Shown here piece by piece: positions 13,339-19,886 of a DNA stretch of 19,886 nucleotides. The stretch comes from Planctomycetota bacterium (lineage in GTDB: Bacteria > Planctomycetota > PLA2 > JAEUHO01). The DNA lies in contig JAHEIK010000012.1 in assembly GCA_024639415.1 (NCBI GenBank), positions 1-19,886 of the forward strand, given 5' to 3'. Under the pieces are notes generated by a model. It was not told the DNA's origin. It did not search any database and saw nothing but the letters and a program-made list of their open reading frames with translations. The stretch's first letter is position 1; every line of letters starts with the position of its first letter. The translations under genes and the position numbers were made by a program.

Positions 13339-14639
13339 TCAGCGCAGATCGCGTACGTCGACGAGCAGATCGAGGTCTCCGCCGGACAGCGAACCGACGG
13401 CGTAGACGAAGTAGGCCTTGCGCGCCTGCAGCGCCAGCGCCGCAGGCCCGAGGACCGTGACGCCGGCAACGCCCGCGGGTCGGACGAACGCCTGGTAGCG
13501 CCCGCCGGCGACCAAGGTGGAGGCCTCTTCGCCGTTCACGAGGTCGGGCAGGACGCCCGCCAGGAAGCGCCAGAAGAACAGGCGCCGGATGAGTACGACG
13601 TCGACGGCCGGAGCCGCCGCGGCGTGACGTACGCTCAGCCGGGAGCGGTAGCCCGCGGCAGAGAGGTCGTTGACGAACGGACTGAGCGTCGGCGTACCGT
13701 CGGCCGCCAAGTGCGCGACCAGCGAGTAGTCGACGCCCGCTGCGAGGGACACACGACCGGCGATGGCCGGGCTCGACGGGTTGCCGCCCTCGGGCACGAT
13801 GGCGATGTCGTAGTCGCCACACGGCAGCGGCAGCGGATCCGTGATGGTGCGCGGCTCGAAGCCGGGCAGCGTCAGCACCCCGTTGACGTAGACGTCGACC
13901 GTGAGACCGAGCACGCCATGGACCACCGTGACGTTGGCCGTTGCGCTGCGCAGCTCGCGCGACTCCGTCAGGAGGTCGAACGTGCCACCCGCGAGGTCAC
14001 CGAATGCATAGACGATCGTCGCCTCGCCGCGCCGCACGCGAACGTCGGCCGGCCCGAAGACCGTAGTGGACGTCGCAGCGGGCAGCAGGGACGCCGCGTA
14101 GCGGCGCGCGCGGACGTCGACCTGCGCCTGGCCACCGCTCTCCAGGTCCTCGAGCACACCTACGGTGCGACGCCAGCGCCAGAACGTCCGCTCCAGCTTC
14201 ACGTCCACGGCGGGCGCGGCGGCCACGTGACGCACGATGAGGCGTCCCTCGCCGGTCTCGGCAAGCGTCAGGTCATCGACGAAGGGCGTCAGCGTCGGCG
14301 TGCCGTCGGCCGCGAGGTGGGCCACGAGGGTGACTGCGTCCCCGGCTGCCACACTGGCTGTGCCGGCGATGGCCGGATCGGCGGGATCCCCACCGGCTCC
14401 GACGATGGCGATGTCGTAGCTACCGGCGGCGAGCGGCAGGGCGTCCGTGATGCTGCCGGGCTCGAAGCCGGGCAGGGCGAGGTCGCCGTTCACGTAGACG
14501 TCGACGGTGAGACCGGGCACCCCGTGTACGACGACGACGTCAGCCGTATCGGCGGCTGCGTGGCCGACGGGGCCAGGAAGATCGAGAGGGCCAGGACCAG
14601 GGCACCAAGGACGGCGAGGCGGACGCTGCAAGGACTCAT
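13339..14639 (-). CDS. Secreted protein with duplicated DUF4397 region, frameshifted after the signal peptide
   Basis: The body is a long open frame with two ~200-residue copies of the same unit. Each has VVHGVxGLTVDVYVNG, LPGFEP, GxYDIAIV, LVAHLAADGTPTL, RHxAAAPAVDV and a closing YAxGxLxGGxxDLL, which match DUF4397 (a beta-rich domain of secreted proteins). In this frame the N-terminus is nonsense, Pro/Arg-rich. In another frame, from the ATG at 14639 with GGAG upstream, a perfect signal peptide is found (MSPCSVRLAVLGALVLALSI). The two frames would join if one base were added around 14551-14561 (giving SATQAADTADVVV). Thus either a one-base deletion has inactivated the gene, or it is an assembly error. 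Function unknown; probably an envelope or extracellular adhesion-type protein. Confidence 0.8.
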
Positions 14640-14700
14640 GGGGACTCCGGGGGGCGAGGAGGAAGCAATCTGAAGCCTCTTCATCGGCGCCGAGAGTCCG

Positions 14701-14729
14701 TTTGTCAAGATTTATATCTGTACATAATG
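14701..14729 (-). promoter_or_regulatory. AT-rich island, possible promoter of the DUF4397-CIA30 gene pair
   Basis: This is the only markedly AT-rich stretch in the region, between the queE stop and the DUF4397 start. Read on the minus strand it contains TTGACA (14708-14703), a consensus -35 hexamer, and TATAAA, but they are in the wrong order for a standard pair and the TTGACA has no good -10 at 17 bases. It also contains the near palindrome AGATTTATATCT. Confidence 0.35.
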
Positions 14730-14747
14730 CGTCTTGGGGGGCCCGAC

Positions 14748-15524
14748 CTAGCGCGCCCCCAGGTAGACGTGCATCTGCGGGATGATGCGGACGTCGGGAT
14801 GCACGCGGCCGGCCGCGTCGTGCAGGTGGTAGAGATGGTAGAGGGTCGGGCGGCCGGCCTTGCCCGCGGGCGGCGTCATCGGCTGGATGACGAACGGTGC
14901 GGAAGGCAGGTGCTCGGCCGCGAAGACCGCGGCTTCGGCGACCTCCTCCGGCGGCGTGTCCGCTCCCACCACGGCCTTCACGGCCGCCGCCTTGCCGGCG
15001 GCTTCGAGGATCTGGAAGGTCTCCTCGTGCGCGGCCCAGGGCGTCGGGGCGCCCGTCGCGCTCTCGAGCTTCAGGTCCGGAGACACCTCGTCGACGACGT
15101 CGAGCACGTGGCGCACCGCGCCCGGGCGATGTCCGCCCGTCTCGACATGCACGCGCAAGCTCAGGTGACGGATGCCGACGGCGAGGGCGTGCACTGCCTG
15201 CGGGTGCAGTAGCGGCTCGCCGCCTGTGATCGACACCGCGGCGTGCAGGCCGGGGGGCTCGTCGAGGCGCCGGACGGCATCCAGGATCTGCTGCACGGAG
15301 AGCGGGTTCTCAGGACGCTCTTCCCTGCCGTGCGGCGCCGCCACCTGGACGCGCGCCGTATCGGGCGTCGGGTACGACTCGGGCGTGTCGCAAAACGCGC
15401 AGCGCAGGTCGCACTTGGCCAGGCGCACGAACACCTGCCGCTCCCCCACGCGCGGGCCCTCGCCCTGGAAGCTGGAGAAGATCTCCAGGACGGGCACGCG
15501 GATCGTGTCGGGGGCGGCGCTCAC
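14748..15524 (-). CDS. queE: 7-carboxy-7-deazaguanine synthase-like radical SAM protein
   Basis: The 258-residue protein opens with VLEIFSSFQGEGPRVGERQV and the radical-SAM cluster motif CDLRCAFCD (CxxxCxxC), both diagnostic of the QueE family. The SAM-binding region is SITGGEPLLHP, with HVETGG downstream. QueE converts 6-carboxytetrahydropterin to CDG in the queuosine (7-deazaguanine) pathway. No queC, queD or queF is seen in the window, so the exact pathway role rests on the family. The start is taken at the GTG at 15524 because GTGA overlaps the stop of the upstream gene by 4 bases; the upstream open frame is otherwise a shadow of the membrane gene. It is the last gene of the dnaJ cluster. 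Confidence 0.87.
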   Translation of the reverse strand: MSAAPDTIRVPVLEIFSSFQGEGPRVGERQVFVRLAKCDLRCAFCDTPESYPTPDTARVQVAAPHGREERPENPLSVQQILDAVRRLDEPPGLHAAVSITGGEPLLHPQAVHALAVGIRHLSLRVHVETGGHRPGAVRHVLDVVDEVSPDLKLESATGAPTPWAAHEETFQILEAAGKAAAVKAVVGADTPPEEVAEAAVFAAEHLPSAPFVIQPMTPPAGKAGRPTLYHLYHLHDAAGRVHPDVRIIPQMHVYLGAR

Positions 15525-16615
15525 GCGTCGCGCTCGCCGACGCGCGCAACCTCCTCGAACCCGGCCGCCTCGGCGTCCTGGAACGGCGGCGCCTCCGGGG
15601 CGCTCTGGAGTCCGTCGCGCGGCACGGCGTCGATGCGCCCGCGCAAGCCCAGATACACGGCCATCCGCGCGCACGCGATGCGCGCGATCACGTCCGCGAG
15701 CCAGGTCGCGACGAGGCCGAAGAGCACGAGTCCGAAGATCAGGGCGGCGATCGGGTCGCCCGCCGTGATGCCCAGCCGATCGGCGTCTGCGGGCGTTCCC
15801 ATGGCGCCGAGTACGGCGCGCACGCGCTCGAGTGCCTCGGCGCCTGCTCCGAGGCGCAGGACCGCCAGGCTCAGCCCGACGACAAGCACCACGCGTAGCG
15901 CTCGCCAGAGGGCGCCGATCAACACGCCGCCGAAGAGCGCCAGACGCCACAGGGTCAGACGCGGCAGGCCCGCCCCGGCGTAGCCGAACGTGCGGCTCAG
16001 CGCGTCGAACGCGTCGCTGTCCTCGCAGGCGATGGTGGGCGTCGTGAGAAAGCCGGCGACGAACCAGCAGGAGCCGAGGAAGACCGCCAGGAAGACGAGC
16101 ACGACGACGGCGACGCTCGCCAGGCCGAGCAGGATGCTCCCGAGCGCGCCGTCGAAGCGGCCGAGCGTAGCGAGGGCGGCGGCGACGGCCAGCGGCAGCA
16201 TGGTGCCGAGGAACAGAGCGGACTTGGCGCCGACGAAGCCGCGCCAGTGTCGGCGGGCGAAGGCGAAGGCGGCCGGCGTCTCCTCGCGGCGGCGCTGGGT
16301 CAGATCGACGGCGGCGAGGCGGTGCAGCGCGCCACCGAAGACGCCCCAGACGAGCGTGAGCAGCAAGCCCTGCAGCGCCAGGTACCCGATCAAGGCGACG
16401 TCATGGTCCTGCGTGTAGGCCGCCTTCAGCGGAGCGATCACGTAGCCCAACGGCTTGCCGAGCCCCTCGAGGGCCGTCGCAGGGTCGGAGAGCAGGCGTG
16501 AGATCGCCGCACCCGCCAGCAGCGTCGGCGCACTCCACAGCACCCCCAACAACGCGACGCGGCGCTTCTGCCGGTCGCCGGCCGAGCGTCCTGCCGCGTG
16601 CCAGAGGTCAGCCAT
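15521..16615 (-). CDS. Uncharacterised polytopic membrane protein
   Basis: The protein (364 residues from the ATG at 16615) has about six hydrophobic segments, among them VALLGVLWSAPTLLAGA, VALIGYLALQGLLLTLVWGV, LFLGTMLPLAVAAALATL, LLGLASVAVVVLVFLAVFLG, LALFGGVLIGALWRALRVVL and a last one near IAALIFGLVLFGLVATWL. The C-terminal tail is cytoplasmic-looking and acidic. I do not recognise a named family. The ATG at 16615 overlaps the yacG stop by 8 bases, and the gene overlaps queE by 4, so translation is coupled. A longer open frame starts at 16642 but lies inside yacG. Confidence 0.8.
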   Translation of the reverse strand: MADLWHAAGRSAGDRQKRRVALLGVLWSAPTLLAGAAISRLLSDPATALEGLGKPLGYVIAPLKAAYTQDHDVALIGYLALQGLLLTLVWGVFGGALHRLAAVDLTQRRREETPAAFAFARRHWRGFVGAKSALFLGTMLPLAVAAALATLGRFDGALGSILLGLASVAVVVLVFLAVFLGSCWFVAGFLTTPTIACEDSDAFDALSRTFGYAGAGLPRLTLWRLALFGGVLIGALWRALRVVLVVGLSLAVLRLGAGAEALERVRAVLGAMGTPADADRLGITAGDPIAALIFGLVLFGLVATWLADVIARIACARMAVYLGLRGRIDAVPRDGLQSAPEAPPFQDAEAAGFEEVARVGERDA

Positions 16616-16871
16616 CGGAGTCAGGATCGCCTCCCTCTGCACCGGGCTCGTCGCGGCCTTGCTTGCCCTGCGCCTGCTCGAGGTGACGCAGGTGCTCTTC
16701 GAACTCCTCCGGGTCGAGGGCGATCGCGTCCTCTCCGGCTACGACGTACTGTCCCTGAAACCACCGGCCCAGGTCCACCATCTTGCAGCGCTCCGAGCAG
16801 AACGGTCGCCACGGGCCCTTCGGCTCGACCGGGTCGCTGCACGTCGGGCAACCGGCTCCGCGGGCGGCCAT
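16608..16871 (-). CDS. yacG: YacG family zinc-binding protein
   Basis: The 87-residue protein contains the YacG signature: CPTC (C8, C11) and, after PKGPW, RPFCSERCKMVDLGRWF with the second Cys pair (C25, C29), then GQYVVAG. E. coli YacG is a small zinc protein that binds DNA gyrase and inhibits it; activity has not been shown here. The first 55 residues match the family length, followed by a Glu/Gln/Gly-rich tail of about 30 residues not typical of it. It begins 1 base after the stop of the FmdB gene and overlaps the next gene. Confidence 0.9.
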   Translation of the reverse strand: MAARGAGCPTCSDPVEPKGPWRPFCSERCKMVDLGRWFQGQYVVAGEDAIALDPEEFEEHLRHLEQAQGKQGRDEPGAEGGDPDSDG

Positions 16872-16872
16872 C

Positions 16873-17211
16873 TCAGTCCTTGCCGCCGCCGGAGGAGGAG
16901 CCGCCGTCTTTCGAGGAACTCGTCTGCGAGGTGGTCGTCTGCGACGAGCTCGTCTCCTGCGCCGCGCTGCCCTTCTCGCTGGACGACGAAGACTCGCTCG
17001 AGCCGCTGCTCTTGCCGGCCGGGCCGCTGCGCTTGTAGTCCGTCTCGTAGAAGCCGGAGCCCTTGAAGATGACGCCGGAGCCGCTACCGATCAGGCGCTC
17101 GAGCTTGGGCTTGCCGCAAGCCGGGCACTTGCGCAGGCGCCGGCTGGTCATGCTCTGGAAGTGCTCGAAGGCGTGTTCGCACGCCTCGCACACGTAGTCG
17201 TAGGTCGGCAT
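16873..17211 (-). CDS. FmdB-family zinc ribbon protein with Ser-rich tail (112 aa)
   Basis: The first 40 residues match the FmdB family: MPTYDYVCEACEHAFEHFQS and CPACGKPKLERLIGSGSG, with C8/C11 and C29/C32 as the zinc ligands. Residues 53-112 are a low-complexity tail of Ser, Gly, Thr, Lys and Glu (for example SSGSSESSSSSEKG), probably disordered. The ATG at 17211 is 2 bases after the grpE stop. Association with dnaJ and grpE hints at a stress-linked role, unproved. It is a paralogue of the 63-residue protein at 2386. Confidence 0.9.
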   Translation of the reverse strand: MPTYDYVCEACEHAFEHFQSMTSRRLRKCPACGKPKLERLIGSGSGVIFKGSGFYETDYKRSGPAGKSSGSSESSSSSEKGSAAQETSSSQTTTSQTSSSKDGGSSSGGGKD

Positions 17212-17213
17212 GC

Positions 17214-17903
17214 CTAGCCCTCCCCATCGGCCGGCGCAGCGCCGGGCGCATCCTCCTGCCCCTCGCTCGGGACGGGCTCGGAAGCGGGCGCCTTCACGAC
17301 GATCACCTCGGCGGGGCGCACGACGCGGCCGTTGAGCTCGTAGCCGACACGCATCACCTGGCACACCGTCTGCGGCTCGAACTCGTGGTTCTCGACCATC
17401 ATCATCGCCTGGTGGCGTGCGGGGTCGAACGGCGTGCCCATGGCTTCGATCGGCGCGATGCCGTAGCGCTCGAAGATGCCCTGCATCTGCTTCTCGACGA
17501 GGGCGAGGCCCGCGCGCATCGGAGCGGAGGCCTCGTCGTCGCCGAGTGTCTCGGACGCGCTGTTGAGGGCGTCCACCACCGGCAGCAGGTCGACGACCAC
17601 CTTCTCGATGTCGTACTTGCGGTCCTGCTCGGCCTTGCGACGGATCCGCTTGGTCTCGTTCATGAACTCGGCCTCGACGCGCTTGAGCTTGTCGGCGAGC
17701 GCATCGGCCTCGGCGGCGCGAGCGGTCAGCGCTGCGACGTCGGCCTCGGCGCTCGTCGGCTCGGCTGCCGTCTCCGCAGCGGCATCGTCGTCGCAGGGCG
17801 TCGGGATCTCGACGTCGGCCTGTTCCTCGCCATGCACGGGCAGCTCGTCGGCTTCGCCGGGGGCGTCGTCCTGGCGCTCGTTGCTGTTCTCGACTCGGTC
17901 CAT
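17214..17903 (-). CDS. grpE: Nucleotide exchange factor GrpE
   Basis: The 229-residue protein has an acidic, disordered N-terminus (about 1-60), a long helix with heptad pattern (LADKLKRVEAEFMNETKRIR) and the C-terminal beta domain: DNAL-type LLPVVDALNSA, IAPIEAMGTPFDPARHQAMM, QVMRVGYELNGRVVRPAEVI VV. These are the DnaK-binding GrpE hallmarks. It releases ADP from DnaK. The start is placed at the ATG at 17903; a GTG at 17909 (overlapping the dnaJ stop as GTGA) is an equally possible start two codons earlier. An acidic tail follows the GrpE domain. Confidence 0.95.
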   Translation of the reverse strand: MDRVENSNERQDDAPGEADELPVHGEEQADVEIPTPCDDDAAAETAAEPTSAEADVAALTARAAEADALADKLKRVEAEFMNETKRIRRKAEQDRKYDIEKVVVDLLPVVDALNSASETLGDDEASAPMRAGLALVEKQMQGIFERYGIAPIEAMGTPFDPARHQAMMMVENHEFEPQTVCQVMRVGYELNGRVVRPAEVIVVKAPASEPVPSEGQEDAPGAAPADGEG

Positions 17904-17905
17904 GA

Positions 17906-19045
17906 TCACTTCTTCTTCTTGCGCTTCTCGGTCTGGCGCAGGTGGTCCTTCAGCGTGTCTTGGAAGCGGCGGCGAGCCGGGCCCGGCTCCCCGTCTTCCA
18001 CGGCTCGCAGGTCTTCGATGGCGCGCTTGAGCTTGCGGCTCGGGCGCTTCGGCACGTCGTAGAGGATGCGCACGTAGAGGTGGCCGTTGCCGTGGCCCTG
18101 GAAGTGCGGCAGTCCTCCGCCGCGCACGCGCAACGTGTCGCCGGGCGACGTTCCGGCAGCGACGTCCAGGCTCATGCTGCCCTCGAGCGACGGGATCTCG
18201 ACCTCGCCTCCGAGCAGCGCGGTGGAGAGCGGAACGGGCACCTGCAGGAAGATGTCGGCGGGATCGTCAGGGGAGCGGATGAAGACGTCGTGCTCCTGGA
18301 CGCGTACGCGCACGTTGAGGTCGCCCGGCACGCCGCCACGCGGCGCCGGCTCACCTTCGCCCGGCACGCGCAGGACGATGCCGTCCGGAACACCGGAGGG
18401 GATGTTCAGCTCGATCTCGCGACGCCCCATCACGAGTCCGTCGCCACGACACGAGCGGCACGGGTTCTGGATGACCTCGCCCTCGCCCTGGCAGCGCGGA
18501 CAGGCGCGGCGCATCGAGAAGAAGCCCTCGCTCGAGACGATGTAGCCCTGCCCACCGCAGGCACCGCAGGACACGGCGGGCTTGCCGTCGGAGGATCCGT
18601 AGCCGCTGCAGTCGTCGCAGCCGACGCGCCGGCGCAGGCTGAGGGTCTTCTGCACGCCGGATGCGACCTCCTCGAACGGGACGACGATCTCGGCTCGCAG
18701 GCTCGCGCCGCGGCGCATGCCCTGCTGACCGCCCTGGCCGCCGAAGAAGGCGCCGAAGAGATCGGAGAACGCGCCGAAGATGTCGGACACGTTCGAGAAG
18801 CCGACCTGGTCGCCGAGTCCCTCGTGGCCGAAGCGGTCGTAGCGCGCGCGCTGGTCGGCGTTGGAGAGCACCTCGTAGGCCTCGCTGGCCTCCTTGAACT
18901 GCTCCTCGGCCGTCTCGTCCCCGGGGTTCTTGTCGGGGTGGTACTTCAGCGCGAGCCGCCGGTAGGCGGTCTTCAGTTGCCTGTCGTCGGCATCGCGGGA
19001 GACGCCGAGGACCTCGTAGTAGTCGCGCTTTCCAGTATCAGGCAC
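17906..19045 (-). CDS. dnaJ: Chaperone DnaJ
   Basis: The 379-residue protein is a complete class A DnaJ: J domain (DYYEVLGVSRDA, HPD in KYHPDKNPG), a short Gly/Phe segment, four CxxCxGxG zinc motifs (CDDCSGYG, CGACGGQG, CPRCQGEG, CRSCRGDG) and the C-terminal substrate-binding domains (PSGVPDGIVLRVPGEGEP, PLSTALLGGEVEIPSLEG). The start is a GTG at 19045 with no strong ribosome site. It is first in a minus-strand cluster with grpE, fmdB, yacG, a membrane gene and queE. dnaK is not in the window. The C-terminus is very Lys-rich. Confidence 0.96.
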   Translation of the reverse strand: MPDTGKRDYYEVLGVSRDADDRQLKTAYRRLALKYHPDKNPGDETAEEQFKEASEAYEVLSNADQRARYDRFGHEGLGDQVGFSNVSDIFGAFSDLFGAFFGGQGGQQGMRRGASLRAEIVVPFEEVASGVQKTLSLRRRVGCDDCSGYGSSDGKPAVSCGACGGQGYIVSSEGFFSMRRACPRCQGEGEVIQNPCRSCRGDGLVMGRREIELNIPSGVPDGIVLRVPGEGEPAPRGGVPGDLNVRVRVQEHDVFIRSPDDPADIFLQVPVPLSTALLGGEVEIPSLEGSMSLDVAAGTSPGDTLRVRGGGLPHFQGHGNGHLYVRILYDVPKRPSRKLKRAIEDLRAVEDGEPGPARRRFQDTLKDHLRQTEKRKKKK

Positions 19046-19126
19046 GGGGGGATCTTACTTGCTTCCTCGCAGGAGGTACTTGGCGAGAGTTGCCCAGACC
19101 CAAGAACGCCTCTGGAGCACTCCATC

Positions 19127-19174
19127 GGGCGGGCACGCGCCCGCGCCTTCGGCGCAGGCTTGGGCCGCCCCTAC
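19127..19174. repeat. Palindromic repeat GGGCGGGC...GCCGCCCCTAC
   Basis: GGGCGG pairs with CCGCCC (19165-19170) around an inner GCGCC-TTC-GGCGC hairpin, and the right end is CCCCTAC as in the 2009-2939 copies. It lies between groEL and dnaJ, showing that the family is dispersed. Confidence 0.6.
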
Positions 19175-19247
19175 ACGCCCCCCCGCATGAGTACACCGTC
19201 GGCTGACGAACGCAGGCCGATGGCGTACGGCGGCGGCTCGCCTCTTC

Positions 19248-19274
19248 CTTTGCGTCCTTTGCCCTCTTTGCGTC
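19248..19274. repeat. Three tandem 9-bp units CTTTGCGTC
   Basis: The units read CTTTGCGTC, CTTTGCCCT, CTTTGCGTC, directly downstream of groEL. It is a small tandem array in an otherwise GC-rich gap (19046-19299), where I see no coding sequence. Confidence 0.6.
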
Positions 19275-19281
19275 TTGCCTT

Positions 19282-19306
19282 GATCGAGACGCTACGCGTC
19301 TAGATC
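19282..19306 (-). terminator. Hairpin overlapping the groEL stop codon
   Basis: GATC-g-AGACGC (19282-19292) pairs with GCGTCT-a-GATC (19296-19306) with a single mismatch and a three-base loop. The stop TAG (19302-19300) is inside the stem. There is no T-run after it, so it may be a weak terminator or a 3' stability structure. Confidence 0.35.
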
Positions 19307-19886
19307 AAAGCCCCGTCGGCCGGGTTCTTCTCGTCCTTCAGGTCCGTGATGAGCGTCTCGGTCGTCAGGATCATGCCCGCGATCGACGCGGCGTTCTGCA
19401 GGCCCGCCCGTACGACCTTGGCCGGATCGATGATGCCGGCGTCGTACATGTTGACGAACTCGCGCTCCTTGGCGTCCCAGCCGCGGGCCAGCGCCTTGGC
19501 GCTGCGCACCTCGTCCACGATGACCGAGCCCTCTTCGCCCGCGTTCGCCGCGATGCGGCGCAGCGGAGCCTCGAGCGCGCGGCGCACGATGGCAACACCC
19601 ATGCGCTCGTCGTCACCGCGCACGCGCAGCTTGTCGAGCGTGTCGATGCAGCGGATGAGCGCGACCCCGCCACCGGGGACGATGCCCTCCTCGACGGCGG
19701 CGCGCGTCGCGTTGAGCGCGTCCTCGACGCGGTACTTCTTCTCCTTGAGCTCGAGCTCGGTCGGCGCGCCGACCTGCACGACCGCGACGCCGCCCTGCAG
19801 CTTCGCGAGACGCTCCTGGAGCTTCTCCTTGTCGTAGCTCGAGGTGGTCTTCTCGATCTGCGCGCGGATCTGGCCGATGCGGGACG
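19300..19886 (-). CDS. groEL: 60 kDa chaperonin GroEL, C-terminal part
   Basis: The frame is open from the window edge to a TAG at 19302-19300, giving about 195 residues. They match the GroEL intermediate and lower equatorial domains: IGQIRAQIEKTTSSYDKEKL, QERLAKLQGGVAVVQVGAPT, ELELKEKKYRVEDALNATRA, EEGIVPGGGVALIR, and ANAGEEGSVIVDEV. Expected length is about 540 residues, so the N-terminal two-thirds lie outside. The protein ends ITDLKDEKNPADGALI and lacks the Gly-Gly-Met tail of many GroELs. It precedes dnaJ on the same strand with a 254-base gap. Confidence 0.95.
   Translation of the reverse strand, partial: SRIGQIRAQIEKTTSSYDKEKLQERLAKLQGGVAVVQVGAPTELELKEKKYRVEDALNATRAAVEEGIVPGGGVALIRCIDTLDKLRVRGDDERMGVAIVRRALEAPLRRIAANAGEEGSVIVDEVRSAKALARGWDAKEREFVNMYDAGIIDPAKVVRAGLQNAASIAGMILTTETLITDLKDEKNPADGALI

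Noticed and set aside
16873..17060. Ser-rich end of the second FmdB protein as a frameshift artefact
   Set aside because: The stop and the next gene's start are adjacent, and low-complexity tails are common in this family.
17942..19303. 453-residue plus-strand open frame opposite dnaJ
   Set aside because: It mirrors the dnaJ coding sequence, has biased His/Arg/Val composition and no known domain.
19282..19306. Classical intrinsic terminator of groEL
   Set aside because: A stem is present, but no T-tract follows on the minus strand, so only a weak call was kept.

Overview
This is a very GC-rich, densely packed bacterial chromosome segment. It contains no phage, transposase, CRISPR, rRNA or tRNA genes that I can see. 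The mix of genes (a four-subunit pyruvate:ferredoxin oxidoreductase, FmdB zinc ribbons, a YacG-type zinc protein, secreted TPR-CHAT, DUF4397, DNRLRE and CIA30-DUF4174 proteins, many alternative GTG starts, and palindromic GTAGGGGC-type intergenic repeats) suggests a planctomycete or a similar environmental high-GC Gram-negative-type bacterium. That assignment is an inference, because no marker gene in the window settles it.

Layout. 1-328: the end of an OFA-type MFS transporter. 339-1994: an exported subtilisin-fold protein in which only the catalytic Asp survives, so it is probably a pseudoprotease. 1995-3030: a repeat-rich zone with several nested palindromes around a tiny FmdB-type zinc-ribbon gene (2386-2577). 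6319 down to 3031 (minus strand): a tightly coupled operon porG-porD-porA-porB plus a 76-residue Cys/His-rich protein. It encodes an enzyme that interconverts pyruvate and acetyl-CoA with ferredoxin. 7795 down to 6467 (minus): a lipoprotein with a degenerate thioredoxin-like domain and helical repeats. A 320-base divergent region follows, with a possible structured leader. 8116-8763 (plus): a DNRLRE-type lipoprotein. 8922-12092 (plus): a large exported protein with eight exact 40-residue TPRs and a CHAT caspase-like protease domain.

12093-12340 holds a hairpin and a decayed copy of the CHAT gene's 3' end. 14639 down to 12341 (minus): two secreted-protein genes, a duplicated DUF4397 protein whose signal peptide is out of frame with the rest, and a CIA30-DUF4174 fusion. 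19045 down to 14748 (minus): a chaperone/zinc-protein operon dnaJ-grpE-fmdB-yacG-membrane protein-queE, with overlapping or nearly abutting genes. 19300-19886 (minus): the C-terminal part of a GroEL that lacks the usual Gly-Met tail.

The least ordinary items are the triad-less subtilase, the secreted TPR-CHAT protein with the decayed duplicate of its tail, the GTAGGGGC-bounded palindromic repeat family, the frameshift between signal peptide and body of the DUF4397 gene, and the possible switchable leader upstream of the DNRLRE lipoprotein. I do not see a complete new multi-gene system that can be argued from sequence alone.
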